Shown: positions 42,484 to 51,973, numbered from the stretch's first letter. The stretch is 64,000 nucleotides of DNA from Planococcus sp. SK3692 (GCF_028890485.2 NZ_JARCHV010000001.1:1092698-1156697), one strand, 5' to 3'. Notes: generated by a model from the sequence alone, not told the origin. Numbers and translations: made by a program.

Positions 42484-42872
42484 TTTCAAGAAATGCATTT
42501 AACGTGTTGTCTCAAATCCACATCAATTACCGCAGCAGTCCCTTAAGCAAAGCCGGCAAAATTTACGCCTGCATGCGCTTGCCGCGGATCGAAACCGCGA
42601 ACGGCGATAATTTCGTGCCGCTGCGCTCCGTCGATTGGCAAATCCATATCTACGGTAAAGCGACTCCTGAGTTCATCGACTTTGCCCGCTCCCAGTCGCT
42701 CGAGCTTCATGACTTTCCTTGGGAAGCAAAATGAAACCCGCAGGATTCGAGCAAGATGCGCTGTACTTGATCCGGCCAGATGGCCACGTGGCGCTTACGA
42801 TTAACAAGCAATGGTTGAGTGTGTTGAACACGTATTTCGAGGCTTTTTGGATCGTGGCTTTTGGAGCGAAAT
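42484..42872 (+). pseudogene. Remnant of monooxygenase 3' end (copy C)
   Basis: About 390 bp aligns with the last 390 bp of the monooxygenase gene, beginning just after the yfkAB terminator. The encoded run (SQIHINYRSS..., DWQIHIYGKATPE) is close to the intact protein, but one base is missing in the GAAGCAAAATGA stretch, which shifts the frame into a stop about 140 bp before the old gene end. The upstream two-thirds of the gene are absent. Confidence 0.88.
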
Positions 42873-42886
42873 AGGATAGCAATTGT

Positions 42887-42940
42887 AACAGAGGCTAGAG
42901 GAATGAATCCGTGATGGGATCATTTCTCTAGCCTCTTTCT
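42887..42940 (+). terminator. Terminator following remnant copy C
   Basis: AGAGGCTAGAG and CTCTAGCCTCT arms as at 36067-36116, with the same GGAATGAATCC inner sequence. Confidence 0.85.
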
Positions 42941-43060
42941 ACTGTAAGTGGATAAATAAAAAAAGCTACACCTTAAATACTGATGCAGTGGGTGTGACAT
43001 TTTTAATGTTCTTGTATGGTTTTGCTCACTTAGAATTGTTTACAATACATTATCATCTTA

Positions 43061-43537
43061 CTACTTTGTGTAAGCTTCATCAGTATTCCAATCATTGTTT
43101 GTCTCTTTCCATAACTTAAACTTCTCTAAGTCTTCAGCAATCTGCTTAATCACAAATGCAATAACTGCAGCATCATCTATGTATCCGAAACCAGGAATCA
43201 TATCAGGTATTAGATCTACAGGAGACACAAAGTAAATTATTGAAGCGATGATTATGATAATCGACTTTTTCGGTATTTCTTTATAAGTCCCTTTAAACCA
43301 AGCTTGAAGAGCTGCAAGTAGTAATTGGAGTTTTTCTGCTACCTCTTCTAAAGCATCCTTATTAGTTTCTGCTTTCTGCTTAGCGTTATTAAATAGATCT
43401 TTTACTTTTTCTTTATCATTAAAATATTCACGAGCTTTGGACTCATATTTTTTATATCCTTTTTCAAAATCCTTACTTTTTATACCTTCTGTTCTTTTAA
43501 AGAAGTTGAAATTCTTTTTCTTACCCTCTTCATTCAT
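43061..43537 (-). CDS. YkvA family (DUF1232) membrane protein, 158 aa
   Basis: DUF1232/YkvA protein: charged helical N-terminal 75 residues, then two short hydrophobic stretches with the family motif YFVSPVDLIPDMIPGFGYID (residues 102-121) and DDAAVIAFVIKQI. Members are small membrane proteins of unknown role. Ribosome site GAGGGGA. AT-rich. It marks the left edge of the AT-rich accessory region. Confidence 0.88.
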   Translation of the reverse strand: MNEEGKKKNFNFFKRTEGIKSKDFEKGYKKYESKAREYFNDKEKVKDLFNNAKQKAETNKDALEEVAEKLQLLLAALQAWFKGTYKEIPKKSIIIIIASIIYFVSPVDLIPDMIPGFGYIDDAAVIAFVIKQIAEDLEKFKLWKETNNDWNTDEAYTK

Positions 43538-43837
43538 CTGAACATCCCCTCATTATTTGAATTCCTTCATAATACTTGCATTAAATATACCACTTAATTT
43601 ATTGAATGCATTAATATTTTGGATAAAATTAGTAGCTCCCTATAGGTACACATTGCATTTGGAGAGACTTAACAAGTGACATATTAAAGCGGCGATACTC
43701 TTTCTGAGATTCACCATCGTTAATACTACACTGAATAAATCTCAAGTAGTTTAGTATGGTTCTCCAATAATCTTGCAATTTGAAATCATTAATCTATAAT
43801 TAAGCTTTTATGTTCACCATAGAATAGGAGTGTTGAA
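43538..43837. other. Gap of 300 bp, no gene seen
   Basis: AT-rich divergent region between the YkvA gene and the OsmC pseudogene. I see no repeat, RNA or promoter strong enough to call. Confidence 0.4.
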
Positions 43838-44290
43838 ATGACTACAAAGCAGTTAGTAAAAATGGAAACGCGCGGGACTTGGGAAGGGAATTTAAAAACG
43901 TCTATTTATGCAAGGTAGTTTGCACCTTTTATCATTGATGAACCGAAACATCTGGGAAGCGCCGATGAAGGGCCGAATCCGCTTGAATACTTGTTAGGCG
44001 GATTGACTGGCTGCACATCCGTTATGATCGGCTTGATCGCGAAAGAGCAGAACTTTTCCTATGATGGTATCGAGTTCAAAAACAGCGGCACCATCGACGC
44101 ACGCGGCATGAGAGGTGTTGAAGGCGTCTCTACTCATTTCCAGACCGTCAGTTTTGAGGCGATTTTTTCAACAGATGAAAGCGAGGAACGGCTGGAGGAA
44201 TTGAAGAAAGAAGTGGAAAGAAGATGTCCTATCTACAATCTGATTGTTGATGCTGGGGTTGCGATTGAGTCTAATTGGTATAAAAAATAA
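43838..44290 (+). pseudogene. OsmC/Ohr family gene with a premature stop
   Basis: A normal ribosome site (AGGAG) and ATG at 43838 open a frame that reads 26 codons, meets TAG at 43916-43918, and continues in the same frame to 44290 with no other defect. The full reading matches a 150-aa OsmC-type peroxide-handling protein: IIDEPKHLGSADEGPNPLEY then GGLTGCTSVMIG, where the Cys is the expected catalytic residue. A single nonsense change, or a sequencing error, separates it from an intact gene. A restart would give only the last 99 residues. Confidence 0.85.
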
Positions 44291-44357
44291 AAAGGTCACC
44301 ATTTTTCATGAATGAAGAAAGATTAATTATCAAAAACATCCTCTTATAAACAAAAAC

Positions 44358-44396
44358 GGAGAGAAGAAGCATTTCAAGTAAACGCCTCTTCTCTCC
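44358..44396. terminator. Terminator hairpin
   Basis: GGAGAGAAGAAGC (44358-44370) pairs with GCCTCTTCTCTCC (44384-44396) with one mismatch; A residues on the left make it suited to the leftward AbiH transcript. Confidence 0.65.
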
Positions 44397-44466
44397 CTTC
44401 TGTGTTCAGTACATTTCGGGTGAATTCTCCTATCGCTTCCCTGTTTGTTATAAGCGTATTTAAAAA

Positions 44467-45390
44467 TCAACCTGAAAATACACTAAATTCACCTTCAAAA
44501 CCACATTCCCTTAATTTTCTTTTGTATTCCTCCCTTTTACTGTTCTTTTCATATTTATTCAAATACCAGATAATCTGACCAGTATTTAGTTGATTACATA
44601 TTTCTCTAATATAAGGTAAGTCGACTTCAGAAAATGAGAAACCGTACGAATAGATTCTTTCAATAGAATTTAGATATTTAAAGAAGTGAGTTTCTTCAAT
44701 TATTTTTTTTGTATCTTTTTTTAATTCCTCTTTAATATCTGTCAGGTAATCTGCCGCTCCTATATATTTACCTTCATAATATTCGACTTCATCACCATGT
44801 CCAAATATAATCTCATCAGAAAATTGATCACCGTGGATATTGTAGTAGTCTATAACATTATAAAATTCCTCAACAATCGTTGTATAGTTGAAAACTAGAA
44901 AAACATCTCGTTCAGGAACTATAAGCTTTTGGAAATTTTCTCTCACTGTCACTTCTCTAGTATCGATTTTTTTAATCCATGCAAAAAATAACTTCTTTAG
45001 TTCTTTAACTACCTTGTAATAATTGCTAGCGTTATCTTCATAAATGTATTGCATTCTGAAAAGGTTTTTATCGTGATCTAAATCGAACATACTGCTTTGG
45101 ATTTCTAGATAATCTTCAAAATCAAATTTTCCCATACTATTCTCTAAATCTGACCATTGGTCGCCATTTAATTCTGTCTCAGAAATTAAAGTCACTAAGA
45201 ATTCTACAGCTTCCTTTTCATCAAACACTTCATCACCATCAAGTAATGTTTTGGTTTCTATATGAATTCCAGGGCTTATTTCTGAGCTAATATCATATTC
45301 CTCATATAAATACTTTCTAAAATCTTCATAAGAAGTAGGAAGTCCGTGAGCTAAATCGAACCCATTCCCAAGTATAAATAAATTTTTCAT
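44467..45390 (-). CDS. AbiH family abortive-infection protein, 307 aa
   Basis: Resembles lactococcal AbiH, a plasmid-borne phage-exclusion protein whose mechanism is unknown. The N-terminus NLFILGNGFDLAHGLPTSYE (residues 3-22) is the family hallmark, followed by the DQWSDLENSMGKFDFEDYL block near 97-115, the FLVFNYTTIVEEFY block near 163 and the C-terminal IYSYGFSFSEVDLPYIREI block near 247. Ribosome site GGGAGTAG. It lies 29 bp downstream of a restriction-type nuclease gene and is surely cotranscribed with it. Very AT-rich, typical of an acquired gene. Confidence 0.85.
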   Translation of the reverse strand: MKNLFILGNGFDLAHGLPTSYEDFRKYLYEEYDISSEISPGIHIETKTLLDGDEVFDEKEAVEFLVTLISETELNGDQWSDLENSMGKFDFEDYLEIQSSMFDLDHDKNLFRMQYIYEDNASNYYKVVKELKKLFFAWIKKIDTREVTVRENFQKLIVPERDVFLVFNYTTIVEEFYNVIDYYNIHGDQFSDEIIFGHGDEVEYYEGKYIGAADYLTDIKEELKKDTKKIIEETHFFKYLNSIERIYSYGFSFSEVDLPYIREICNQLNTGQIIWYLNKYEKNSKREEYKRKLRECGFEGEFSVFSG

Positions 45391-45419
45391 TTAAAAATCT
45401 ACTCCCATAATAATGCTTA

Positions 45420-47465
45420 CTAATTATTTCTACACGCATTGAGATAAAATTCGAACTTTTGAGCTGCATCGACTAATGAACCTACCGCATAGTACCCCTC
45501 TTTAGCAATTCCAACACAATTAATCAATGGAGAAGATAAAAAAGCAAGCATTCGTTCTATTTCATCGATATTCAAGGCTGGCTCAAATGTCTTTTGATTC
45601 TTCAACAACAAATATATTTCTCTTGGTTGAAGAATGCCTTGTGTGAATGGGTCTTCACCTTCTTCATACAAACACTTCATCACCGCTTTAAGTAAAATTC
45701 CTTCTCTAATAATTTGTTTTCTATCATCTTCAATTACACTTATATCAACTATTCCAGACTGACTGAATATCTTTCGATAAGAATCAGATTTTAAAGGGAC
45801 ATCTATATGGCGTTTTATAAGACTTTCCAATAAGTCAATATCAATTAAAGCTACCTTGTGCTTTTCAGCCCTTTCAACTATCCTTTCACCTTGGAACTCT
45901 CGACCAATTACAACAGAATAATTTGCACCATGTATTTTTCTATGATCAACTATGGTGTCAAAATTTACTTGCCCATCTGTAATACCTCCGCTGTACGTTG
46001 ACTTCGCGTCAGCAGCAATAGTGTATGAGAATCTCGGAGATGTAGGAGCTTGAATTAAGATATCAGTTTTACCTGAACCACCTAACCATTCAGCTTTAAA
46101 CCCAAGCACAGTAAATGCCTGACATAAGTGACTTTCGAATAGAGTTGGATTTGATGAATCACGTGATGAAATTCTCAAATCATGTAATAAGGATGTTATC
46201 CGATTTGTAGTATTATTTCCATGCTCTTCATCCTGTACAGTACTAACTGCCAATGGGTCTATCACATTTTGTGCTATACCCGATTTCAATTTTTTGCTTA
46301 AGAGAAGTCCTCGATTCGTTAACCCAAATAGATTCATTCCTTTTTCTTGAACTAGCTTGGCATTTCTTAAAATATGTAACCTCTTATTTATTTCCATATT
46401 ATTTTCACTTGGGAATCCATGAGAGATTTTAGCTATTATTGCTAACTGTTTAGTACTCTTATTCTCTTTTTCGAGCTCTAATAATATCTCAAAAACGAAG
46501 GAAAACTTTTTATGTATACAGCACGCAAAATCTAGTTCAAAGTTTTCCGATGGGAATCTACTGCCTAATTCACTTCTCTGATACAATGTTTTAGTTTTTC
46601 TTTCAATAAAATCTAGATTAACTAAACTTGAAATAAAGGCCCGTGTAGATGACTCTGATATACCAAATGTAGACGCGGAGTACTCCGCTATTGTAATAAA
46701 ATCTGTAGGGCTCGCCATCATCAACAAGTAATCGAATATAGTGTTGTGGATTTCTTGCACGCTTCCTGGATAGTATCCTAACCCCGGCTTTCTTTTATTA
46801 GCATCCTTATCATGTAAAATGATCATTTCTTCTGCCCAAGTGGAGATAGGAAGCTCGGCTTCGCTGCTAGTAGAATCTTCATGATTTTTTATATCCTTAA
46901 AATCAAAATAACCTACTACTTTTAGAAATTCGCGTCCCGAATTAGTAATAGAATAATTCAAGTTAAAGTCCTCAAAACTTACAAGTCCCAGATCCTTCAA
47001 CCAATTCAGTCGAGAATGAATTTCTGATTTAGTTTTCCAGTTCAACTTATAATTCTCACTCGCATTTTTTTGTATTTCTAGCGCTTTCTTCGGACTATCG
47101 TCTAAAAATGCAAGAATTTCTGAAAAGTATCGAATATTTGCGTTTAATATAGCAGCTAAATATAAGTTATCATTAGACTTCAGCCACACCTCTGCTTCAG
47201 AAGACAGCTCCCATCCACTTTTCGATTTCCGCACTATTCCCGACGGACGTAATTTCACACAAACCTCTTCAAGTGTCACTTCACTTTGACTTCCTGAAAT
47301 ACTAATTCTTTGTAACATGGGGGTTTCATTTTTTAATAACGTAAGAATTGTAAATAGAGACTCGTGAAATCCACTTTCTCCTCTTGGAATATTTAGCATT
47401 GCTGAAACCTTTGTTTCCCAACTTCTTATAATAGGTAAATTTTCGTATTCAGACGTTTGTGTCAT
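45420..47465 (-). CDS. Winged-helix / PD-(D/E)xK restriction-type endonuclease, 681 aa
   Basis: Predicted DNA-cleaving protein. The nuclease core lies at residues 435-555 with Glu 444 in TLFESHLCQAF, Asp 468 in GGSGKTDILIQ and the ExK-like motif Asp 486-Ala-Lys 488 in IAADAKST, a PD-(D/E)xK layout as in Mrr-like enzymes. The first 400 residues appear to hold at least three winged-helix segments (around 145-185, 258-300 and 345-392), probably for DNA recognition. The last 100 residues are helical. No methyltransferase is adjacent. Operon with AbiH. I do not recognise a named family. Confidence 0.75.
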   Translation of the reverse strand: MTQTSEYENLPIIRSWETKVSAMLNIPRGESGFHESLFTILTLLKNETPMLQRISISGSQSEVTLEEVCVKLRPSGIVRKSKSGWELSSEAEVWLKSNDNLYLAAILNANIRYFSEILAFLDDSPKKALEIQKNASENYKLNWKTKSEIHSRLNWLKDLGLVSFEDFNLNYSITNSGREFLKVVGYFDFKDIKNHEDSTSSEAELPISTWAEEMIILHDKDANKRKPGLGYYPGSVQEIHNTIFDYLLMMASPTDFITIAEYSASTFGISESSTRAFISSLVNLDFIERKTKTLYQRSELGSRFPSENFELDFACCIHKKFSFVFEILLELEKENKSTKQLAIIAKISHGFPSENNMEINKRLHILRNAKLVQEKGMNLFGLTNRGLLLSKKLKSGIAQNVIDPLAVSTVQDEEHGNNTTNRITSLLHDLRISSRDSSNPTLFESHLCQAFTVLGFKAEWLGGSGKTDILIQAPTSPRFSYTIAADAKSTYSGGITDGQVNFDTIVDHRKIHGANYSVVIGREFQGERIVERAEKHKVALIDIDLLESLIKRHIDVPLKSDSYRKIFSQSGIVDISVIEDDRKQIIREGILLKAVMKCLYEEGEDPFTQGILQPREIYLLLKNQKTFEPALNIDEIERMLAFLSSPLINCVGIAKEGYYAVGSLVDAAQKFEFYLNACRNN

Positions 47466-47581
47466 ACCATATCTCCTCTATAAGTTATTTATTACATTGC
47501 TCATCGATCCACTTATTCCTAAATATTCTTTAATTACATAGAATCCATTGCTCAATTCAAACCTTTAATATTCCTCTACAT

Positions 47582-48217
47582 TCATTGGTTTCTAATTTTG
47601 TTAAACGCAGCTTCCATACTTTTATATTGTCCTTTTAGAGCGCCCTTTAATTTTTGTTGCTCTTCAACATCTTCTTCAAATTCTTTCTTTTGAATAAATT
47701 CACAAATGGAAATGATTAGTCCTGAGCACTTTTTAATAAACGAAACATAAAAAAAATGATCATTAGAAATGTTCATCATTAGACTGTTATCCCTTACGTG
47801 AAAATTAAATTCGTTATAATACTCAATAACTTGTTTGCTCAAAGAAACTTGTAATTCTCGAGCATCAGACTTTTCTAAGAAATAGATCAGACTTTCCATA
47901 GTAGATAAAACCATCATAATTTCATCATTTATTATTCTAATACTATTTTGATTTCTTTTTACTTCTTCCCGTTCTCTAAGTTGCTTTTCAAAACTAATTT
48001 GTTCATTTACTGACTTTAATGTAAATTTACCAGCATACGAAGCACCTAAATAAGCACCACCCAGAGTAAAAACCCCGGTAAATATAGACTGAGGAAACCA
48101 TGCTGGAATTATTCTTACCTCATTATTTACTAAAGTCAGAACTAGCGAAGCTATAATCATTATTAAGACTCCAATAATAATATAAGGTGTGTTTTCCTTC
48201 AGATTATTAACCTTCAA
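47582..48217 (-). CDS. Two-helix membrane protein with coiled coil, 211 aa
   Basis: Not recognised. Two hydrophobic helices (about residues 11-31 and 41-62, the second Gly-rich: FTGVFTLGGAYLGASYAG) precede a charged helical region (70-120) that could form a coiled coil, then further helices. Start codon is TTG at 48217 with GAAGGAG upstream. It is transcribed in the same direction as the nuclease-AbiH pair, 116 bp upstream of it. Small membrane effectors of this shape are common in defence loci, but that is only context. Confidence 0.7.
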   Translation of the reverse strand: MKVNNLKENTPYIIIGVLIMIIASLVLTLVNNEVRIIPAWFPQSIFTGVFTLGGAYLGASYAGKFTLKSVNEQISFEKQLREREEVKRNQNSIRIINDEIMMVLSTMESLIYFLEKSDARELQVSLSKQVIEYYNEFNFHVRDNSLMMNISNDHFFYVSFIKKCSGLIISICEFIQKKEFEEDVEEQQKLKGALKGQYKSMEAAFNKIRNQ

Positions 48218-48784
48218 TATATATTCTCCTTCACATGTCAGATGAGTGCTTAGATACTATAAATTAGTATAAATAGCTTTTTATAACGATCGATTGAAAT
48301 ATTAAGCGCAGCAATCGCAAAAATAAAAAAGAGCCCATGACAGATTAGTGTGAAATGTAAGTTACTACACCAACATTACACTGAGGTTTTGTCATAAGCT
48401 TTGTCCAATTTATTATAAAAGAATGGAGCTAAATAAAGAGGTACTATCTCTACTTTACTATTCGATTCGTGCTATTCGAGGTAAAATCAACTTGGCAATT
48501 TCACGCAAGCCGAAAAGTGCGACAGACACGGTAACAATTGTTAAGCGAAGCGGATCTCCAGCGCACGGAGTTCAGCTGTTAGCCGGGGTTAGAAAAGAAG
48601 CTCGCTATCCAAGTGTTGTATTTTGCAGATCCGTATTCTTCGTGGCAGTGAGGAAGCAACAAAAATATTTCGAGCGAAAAACAGCCACTGAAGTCTATTT
48701 GAAAAAAGCTTATTTTAATTGCCGTCTGAATTTTGAAGAACCGTTTAAATATTTTTTTAATAGAAGCATATAACTTTTTTTATA
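48218..48784. other. Gap with an imperfect inverted repeat and an unsupported ORF
   Basis: The stretch 48341-48398 folds as an imperfect inverted repeat (ATGACA...AGTGT...TGTAAGTT against AACATTACACT...TTGTCAT), possibly a transposon end or a terminator. A rightward frame of 116 codons (48423-48773) has no ribosome site and no recognisable content. Its GC is higher than the surroundings, so it may be debris of an inserted element. Confidence 0.35.
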
Positions 48785-49900
48785 TTAATCCTCTAGTTCT
48801 TCAATATCTAAATTAGTATTTTCAATTCTTATTTCGGTTTTTAGACTTAACTTTTTAAAAGTATTAAATTCCAAGAAGTATAAGGTAAGTATCTCAATTC
48901 GATCTTCTAAAGATTTCTTTGAAATTGTCCCTTGTTGGTTAAGTCTATCGTATTCTAATAAAACTGGACTTTTTTCTTTATTTGAAATTCTATTTTCAAT
49001 CTTAATCCTTTCGAAATCTTCAAAGAACAATCTTAAATTTTGTTTGTCCTCCTCAATAAATTTTTTGTAAAAAAGAAAATATACTGGGACATGTGATTTC
49101 GAACCTAACAGGTGATCTTTAGATAGAAAAATTCCAGAAAAGTCGATAAGTTCATTTTTAAACCGGCCTATATCAGCCATATTATTCTGATTTGGATCTC
49201 TGTTTTCCTTTAACAAATCATCTAGTTTCTTTTTACTCAAACTAGTTATCTCTTCACTTACACTTAATAACAACATCTTAGTACACACATCAAAGTAATC
49301 ATATCTTTTATCTTGAAAAGCTACTTTCTCTTGAAAGAAATCTTGCTCACTTACTATTTCTCTGATTTGGCTTGTATAGAATCCCGTTATCGAATTTCTT
49401 CTCTCGGCATTATTTAATTGTTTTCCTTCATTTAATCTTAAAAATAGTTCTTCTATTATCTCTTTTTCTTCTGTAATTACAAGAGAAATATCAATTACAT
49501 AGCTTTCAAACTCATGTTTTAACCATGGATAATTATTAACTATCTCTGAATAGTACATACCGCTAATTTTTATATCTTCATTTTCAATATATATAAAGTT
49601 ATTATTTAGTTTAAAATCATCTTCCATAAATTCAAAAATAGCTTTAAATCTTTGCTTACCATCTATAATTGCATATTTTTGGCCAGTGAAATTTAATCTG
49701 TTATTATTTTCAAAGAAATAGTGAACATAAAATTTGGGCATGTCAAAACGATTAAATATACTGTCTATTAATAATTGTTTATTTTGTACATTCCATACGG
49801 TACTCACTCGCTGATAAGGTGGATTAAAATTAATTTGTTCATTTTTCATATTTATAAACCATTCTTCAATAGTAGCTGTCGTACGTTCAATTTCAAACAC
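48785..49900 (-). CDS. DUF262 (ParB/Srx-fold, GmrS-like) protein, 371 aa
   Basis: N-terminal DUF262 domain: NFNPPYQRVSTVWN near residues 25-38, LLIDSIFNRFDMPKFYV near 43-59 and the signature IIDGKQRFKAIFEF near 78-91, which corresponds to the DGQQR nucleotide-binding motif of GmrSD and BrxU-type enzymes. The HNH-containing DUF1524 half of GmrSD is absent; the C-terminal 200 residues are helical and lack an HNH motif. Two GTG codons compete; the second (49900) is at proper distance from AAAGGAG. It lies 25 bp after the FRG gene, forming a pair. Confidence 0.82.
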   Translation of the reverse strand: MFEIERTTATIEEWFINMKNEQINFNPPYQRVSTVWNVQNKQLLIDSIFNRFDMPKFYVHYFFENNNRLNFTGQKYAIIDGKQRFKAIFEFMEDDFKLNNNFIYIENEDIKISGMYYSEIVNNYPWLKHEFESYVIDISLVITEEKEIIEELFLRLNEGKQLNNAERRNSITGFYTSQIREIVSEQDFFQEKVAFQDKRYDYFDVCTKMLLLSVSEEITSLSKKKLDDLLKENRDPNQNNMADIGRFKNELIDFSGIFLSKDHLLGSKSHVPVYFLFYKKFIEEDKQNLRLFFEDFERIKIENRISNKEKSPVLLEYDRLNQQGTISKKSLEDRIEILTLYFLEFNTFKKLSLKTEIRIENTNLDIEELED

Positions 49901-49925
49901 TCTTCTCACTCTCCTTTCTATTTTA

Positions 49926-50696
49926 TTATTCTTTATACTCTCTTAAAATTTCTTTTGCCACTGAATCTAAATCAGGATAGAGTCTTCCTTCAGTGATTCC
50001 AAGCCTAAATAATTCTTGTTGTATTCCATTTATTTCATTTTTGTTTATTATTATTCTTGACAAAAAATTGTTGGCTCCAGGTAATTCTTCAAGCGGAACC
50101 ACATTAGGTGGTTTTGGAAAAATAGTAAAAACACCTTTCTGCGAAACTATTCTATCACTGTTTAAAGATCCAATAATGGCTGCGGGGAAGTTATTTCTCA
50201 TTTGAGATCGACTAGCCATATTAAAAGCACTTGAAATTTCCTTTTCTTCTATATTGGGAATAAATTTATTGTCACCATTTATACAATTAGAATTCAATAT
50301 TGTTGGCTCTAAACACCAAACCACCGAATCAAATTCTATTTCATCTTCACTATAGCGGTTTTGTATAGCGAATGCTAAAGCGATAAGAGCTTCTTCCGTC
50401 CAATCTAAAAGTCTAGTTGGTACTCCATGGTGTTGCATTAAGAATAACCAATCCCACTCTGAAGTAGGTTGATAGGTTAAATATGGAACTGCTTTTGCTT
50501 TAAATCTTAAGTAAAAATCATGTTCGGGATAAACTTCTAAACTATTCCTATATATATTTGGAAGTAATCGATATTTAATTCTATCATCTTGACCTTGCCC
50601 CCTAAACCACAATCTCTTTTTATCCTCATGTATTTGAGAAACGGTTTGGATAAACTCTGAAACGTTATTAATTCTAACCTCATAAATTCCTTCCAT
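49926..50696 (-). CDS. FRG domain protein, 256 aa
   Basis: Carries the FRG domain named for its Phe-Arg-Gly motif: RLWFRGQGQDDRIKYRLLPN (residues 28-47) and the second block WLFLMQHHGVPTRLLDWTEE (83-102). The biochemical role of FRG domains is unknown, but they recur in phage-defence regions. Upstream gene of a pair with the DUF262 protein. Ribosome site GAGGAGC. Very AT-rich. Confidence 0.88.
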   Translation of the reverse strand: MEGIYEVRINNVSEFIQTVSQIHEDKKRLWFRGQGQDDRIKYRLLPNIYRNSLEVYPEHDFYLRFKAKAVPYLTYQPTSEWDWLFLMQHHGVPTRLLDWTEEALIALAFAIQNRYSEDEIEFDSVVWCLEPTILNSNCINGDNKFIPNIEEKEISSAFNMASRSQMRNNFPAAIIGSLNSDRIVSQKGVFTIFPKPPNVVPLEELPGANNFLSRIIINKNEINGIQQELFRLGITEGRLYPDLDSVAKEILREYKE

Positions 50697-50947
50697 ATTA
50701 AAAGCTCCTCATATCACTATTTTTAAAATAAAAACTTAATAATTATCGCTTTTCCTTATTTCTAATTCTATTCGTATTAAAATTTTTTTAATAAAACTCT
50801 TAATGCACTACTGAAAACCTCCCCAAAATGTAAGCAAATTATTAATTTGTAAAACTTTTTTGCCAATTTATAATCAATTTTCTAGGTTAACCAGTAGTTT
50901 CTTATATTATTTAAGGTGCTTTGTGAAGAATCAGCGTTAATCTTTAA

Positions 50948-51973
50948 TCAGTTCTTCTTTACTACTTTGCTTTTAAGTCTCTTAGAAGCTGTGGAAGGAA
51001 CATTACTAAAACCTTTTTCTGTAGCCTCTTTTTCAGCATCTGCTAAGATTAGAGAAAAATCAACCTGGCTTAGTTTTTCCGGACATATCTTCATTCTAAT
51101 AACAGTTCCCTTTATATCACAATCTCTCACTACTTCTTGATTCCGAGAAAACTCTATTGATTTTGTTCCTGATGCTATACACAATATTCCTTCTGTGCCT
51201 TCAATTATTTTTTTCACTAGGGCAAGACCGTACCCAGAATTCTTATAGTCTTCAGGTGCATATGAGTGATTTGACCAAGCTGACAAACCAGGCAATACAG
51301 ATTTTCTTATAGCAGCTTCATCAGTATCTTTTCCATACCAGACCTCTTCTTCATCAAAAGGAATAGTTTCTTTTAACCCTATACCTAAATCTGCTAAAAC
51401 TACTTCTACATAACCATGAGCAGAATACATTTGGGCTCCATATAAGAATCGTGAGGCCTTAGAGTGATCGAAAACATTTCTTACCATTTCTCTAATTACG
51501 AAAAGAAATAAATCTTTAATATTCTCGTCAGCATAGTTTTCGAATTCCATTAAAATTTTATTAACTATTTTTTCGGAAATAGTATCATAGTACTCTTCAA
51601 TTGTAGTTTCTTGCATTTTTAATTCTTTAAACAATTGGTTTATATTTATTTCTAAGGGAGCTATGTATGTTGATCCTTCTCTATAAATAGGTTCATTTGA
51701 GAGACCTAATTTTTGAAAGATCCCCATTCTTTCACCATACGATATCGCTGATTTATGTAAAACGTTATCGATGGATTCAAATTCATATGGAATTTTACTT
51801 TCTCGCAATTTATTTATAGTTGATAGAAATATTAAAGCCCCTGCAGGCTCTATGAACTTCAGGTCTGAAAATGAAAAAACTAATTTTTCTTCAGCTGTAT
51901 AATAATCGTTTTGGCGAAGATGTTCTGTCATTTTCAACATATTTTTGTATTTCATTTCTCGAATATTTATCAA
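50948..51973 (-). CDS. STAS-like plus GHKL ATPase protein, 341 aa
   Basis: The N-terminal part (about residues 25-60, LVFSFSDLKFIEPAGALIFL) resembles a STAS/anti-sigma-antagonist strand-helix unit. The C-terminal half is a histidine-kinase-like ATPase: N-box IREMVRNVFDHSKAS near 183-197, G1 box VVLADLGIGL near 213 and G2 box KNSGYGLALVKKIIE near 263. There is no phospho-acceptor His domain, so it is a GHKL ATPase rather than a kinase. Start is taken as TTG at 51973 because TAGGAGTGG lies just before it; an in-frame ATG at 52042 has no such site. The role is unknown. Confidence 0.75.
   Translation of the reverse strand: MINIREMKYKNMLKMTEHLRQNDYYTAEEKLVFSFSDLKFIEPAGALIFLSTINKLRESKIPYEFESIDNVLHKSAISYGERMGIFQKLGLSNEPIYREGSTYIAPLEININQLFKELKMQETTIEEYYDTISEKIVNKILMEFENYADENIKDLFLFVIREMVRNVFDHSKASRFLYGAQMYSAHGYVEVVLADLGIGLKETIPFDEEEVWYGKDTDEAAIRKSVLPGLSAWSNHSYAPEDYKNSGYGLALVKKIIEGTEGILCIASGTKSIEFSRNQEVVRDCDIKGTVIRMKICPEKLSQVDFSLILADAEKEATEKGFSNVPSTASKRLKSKVVKKN

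Noticed and set aside
48423..48773. Rightward 116-codon reading frame
   Set aside because: No ribosome site, odd composition and no recognisable domain; more likely debris.
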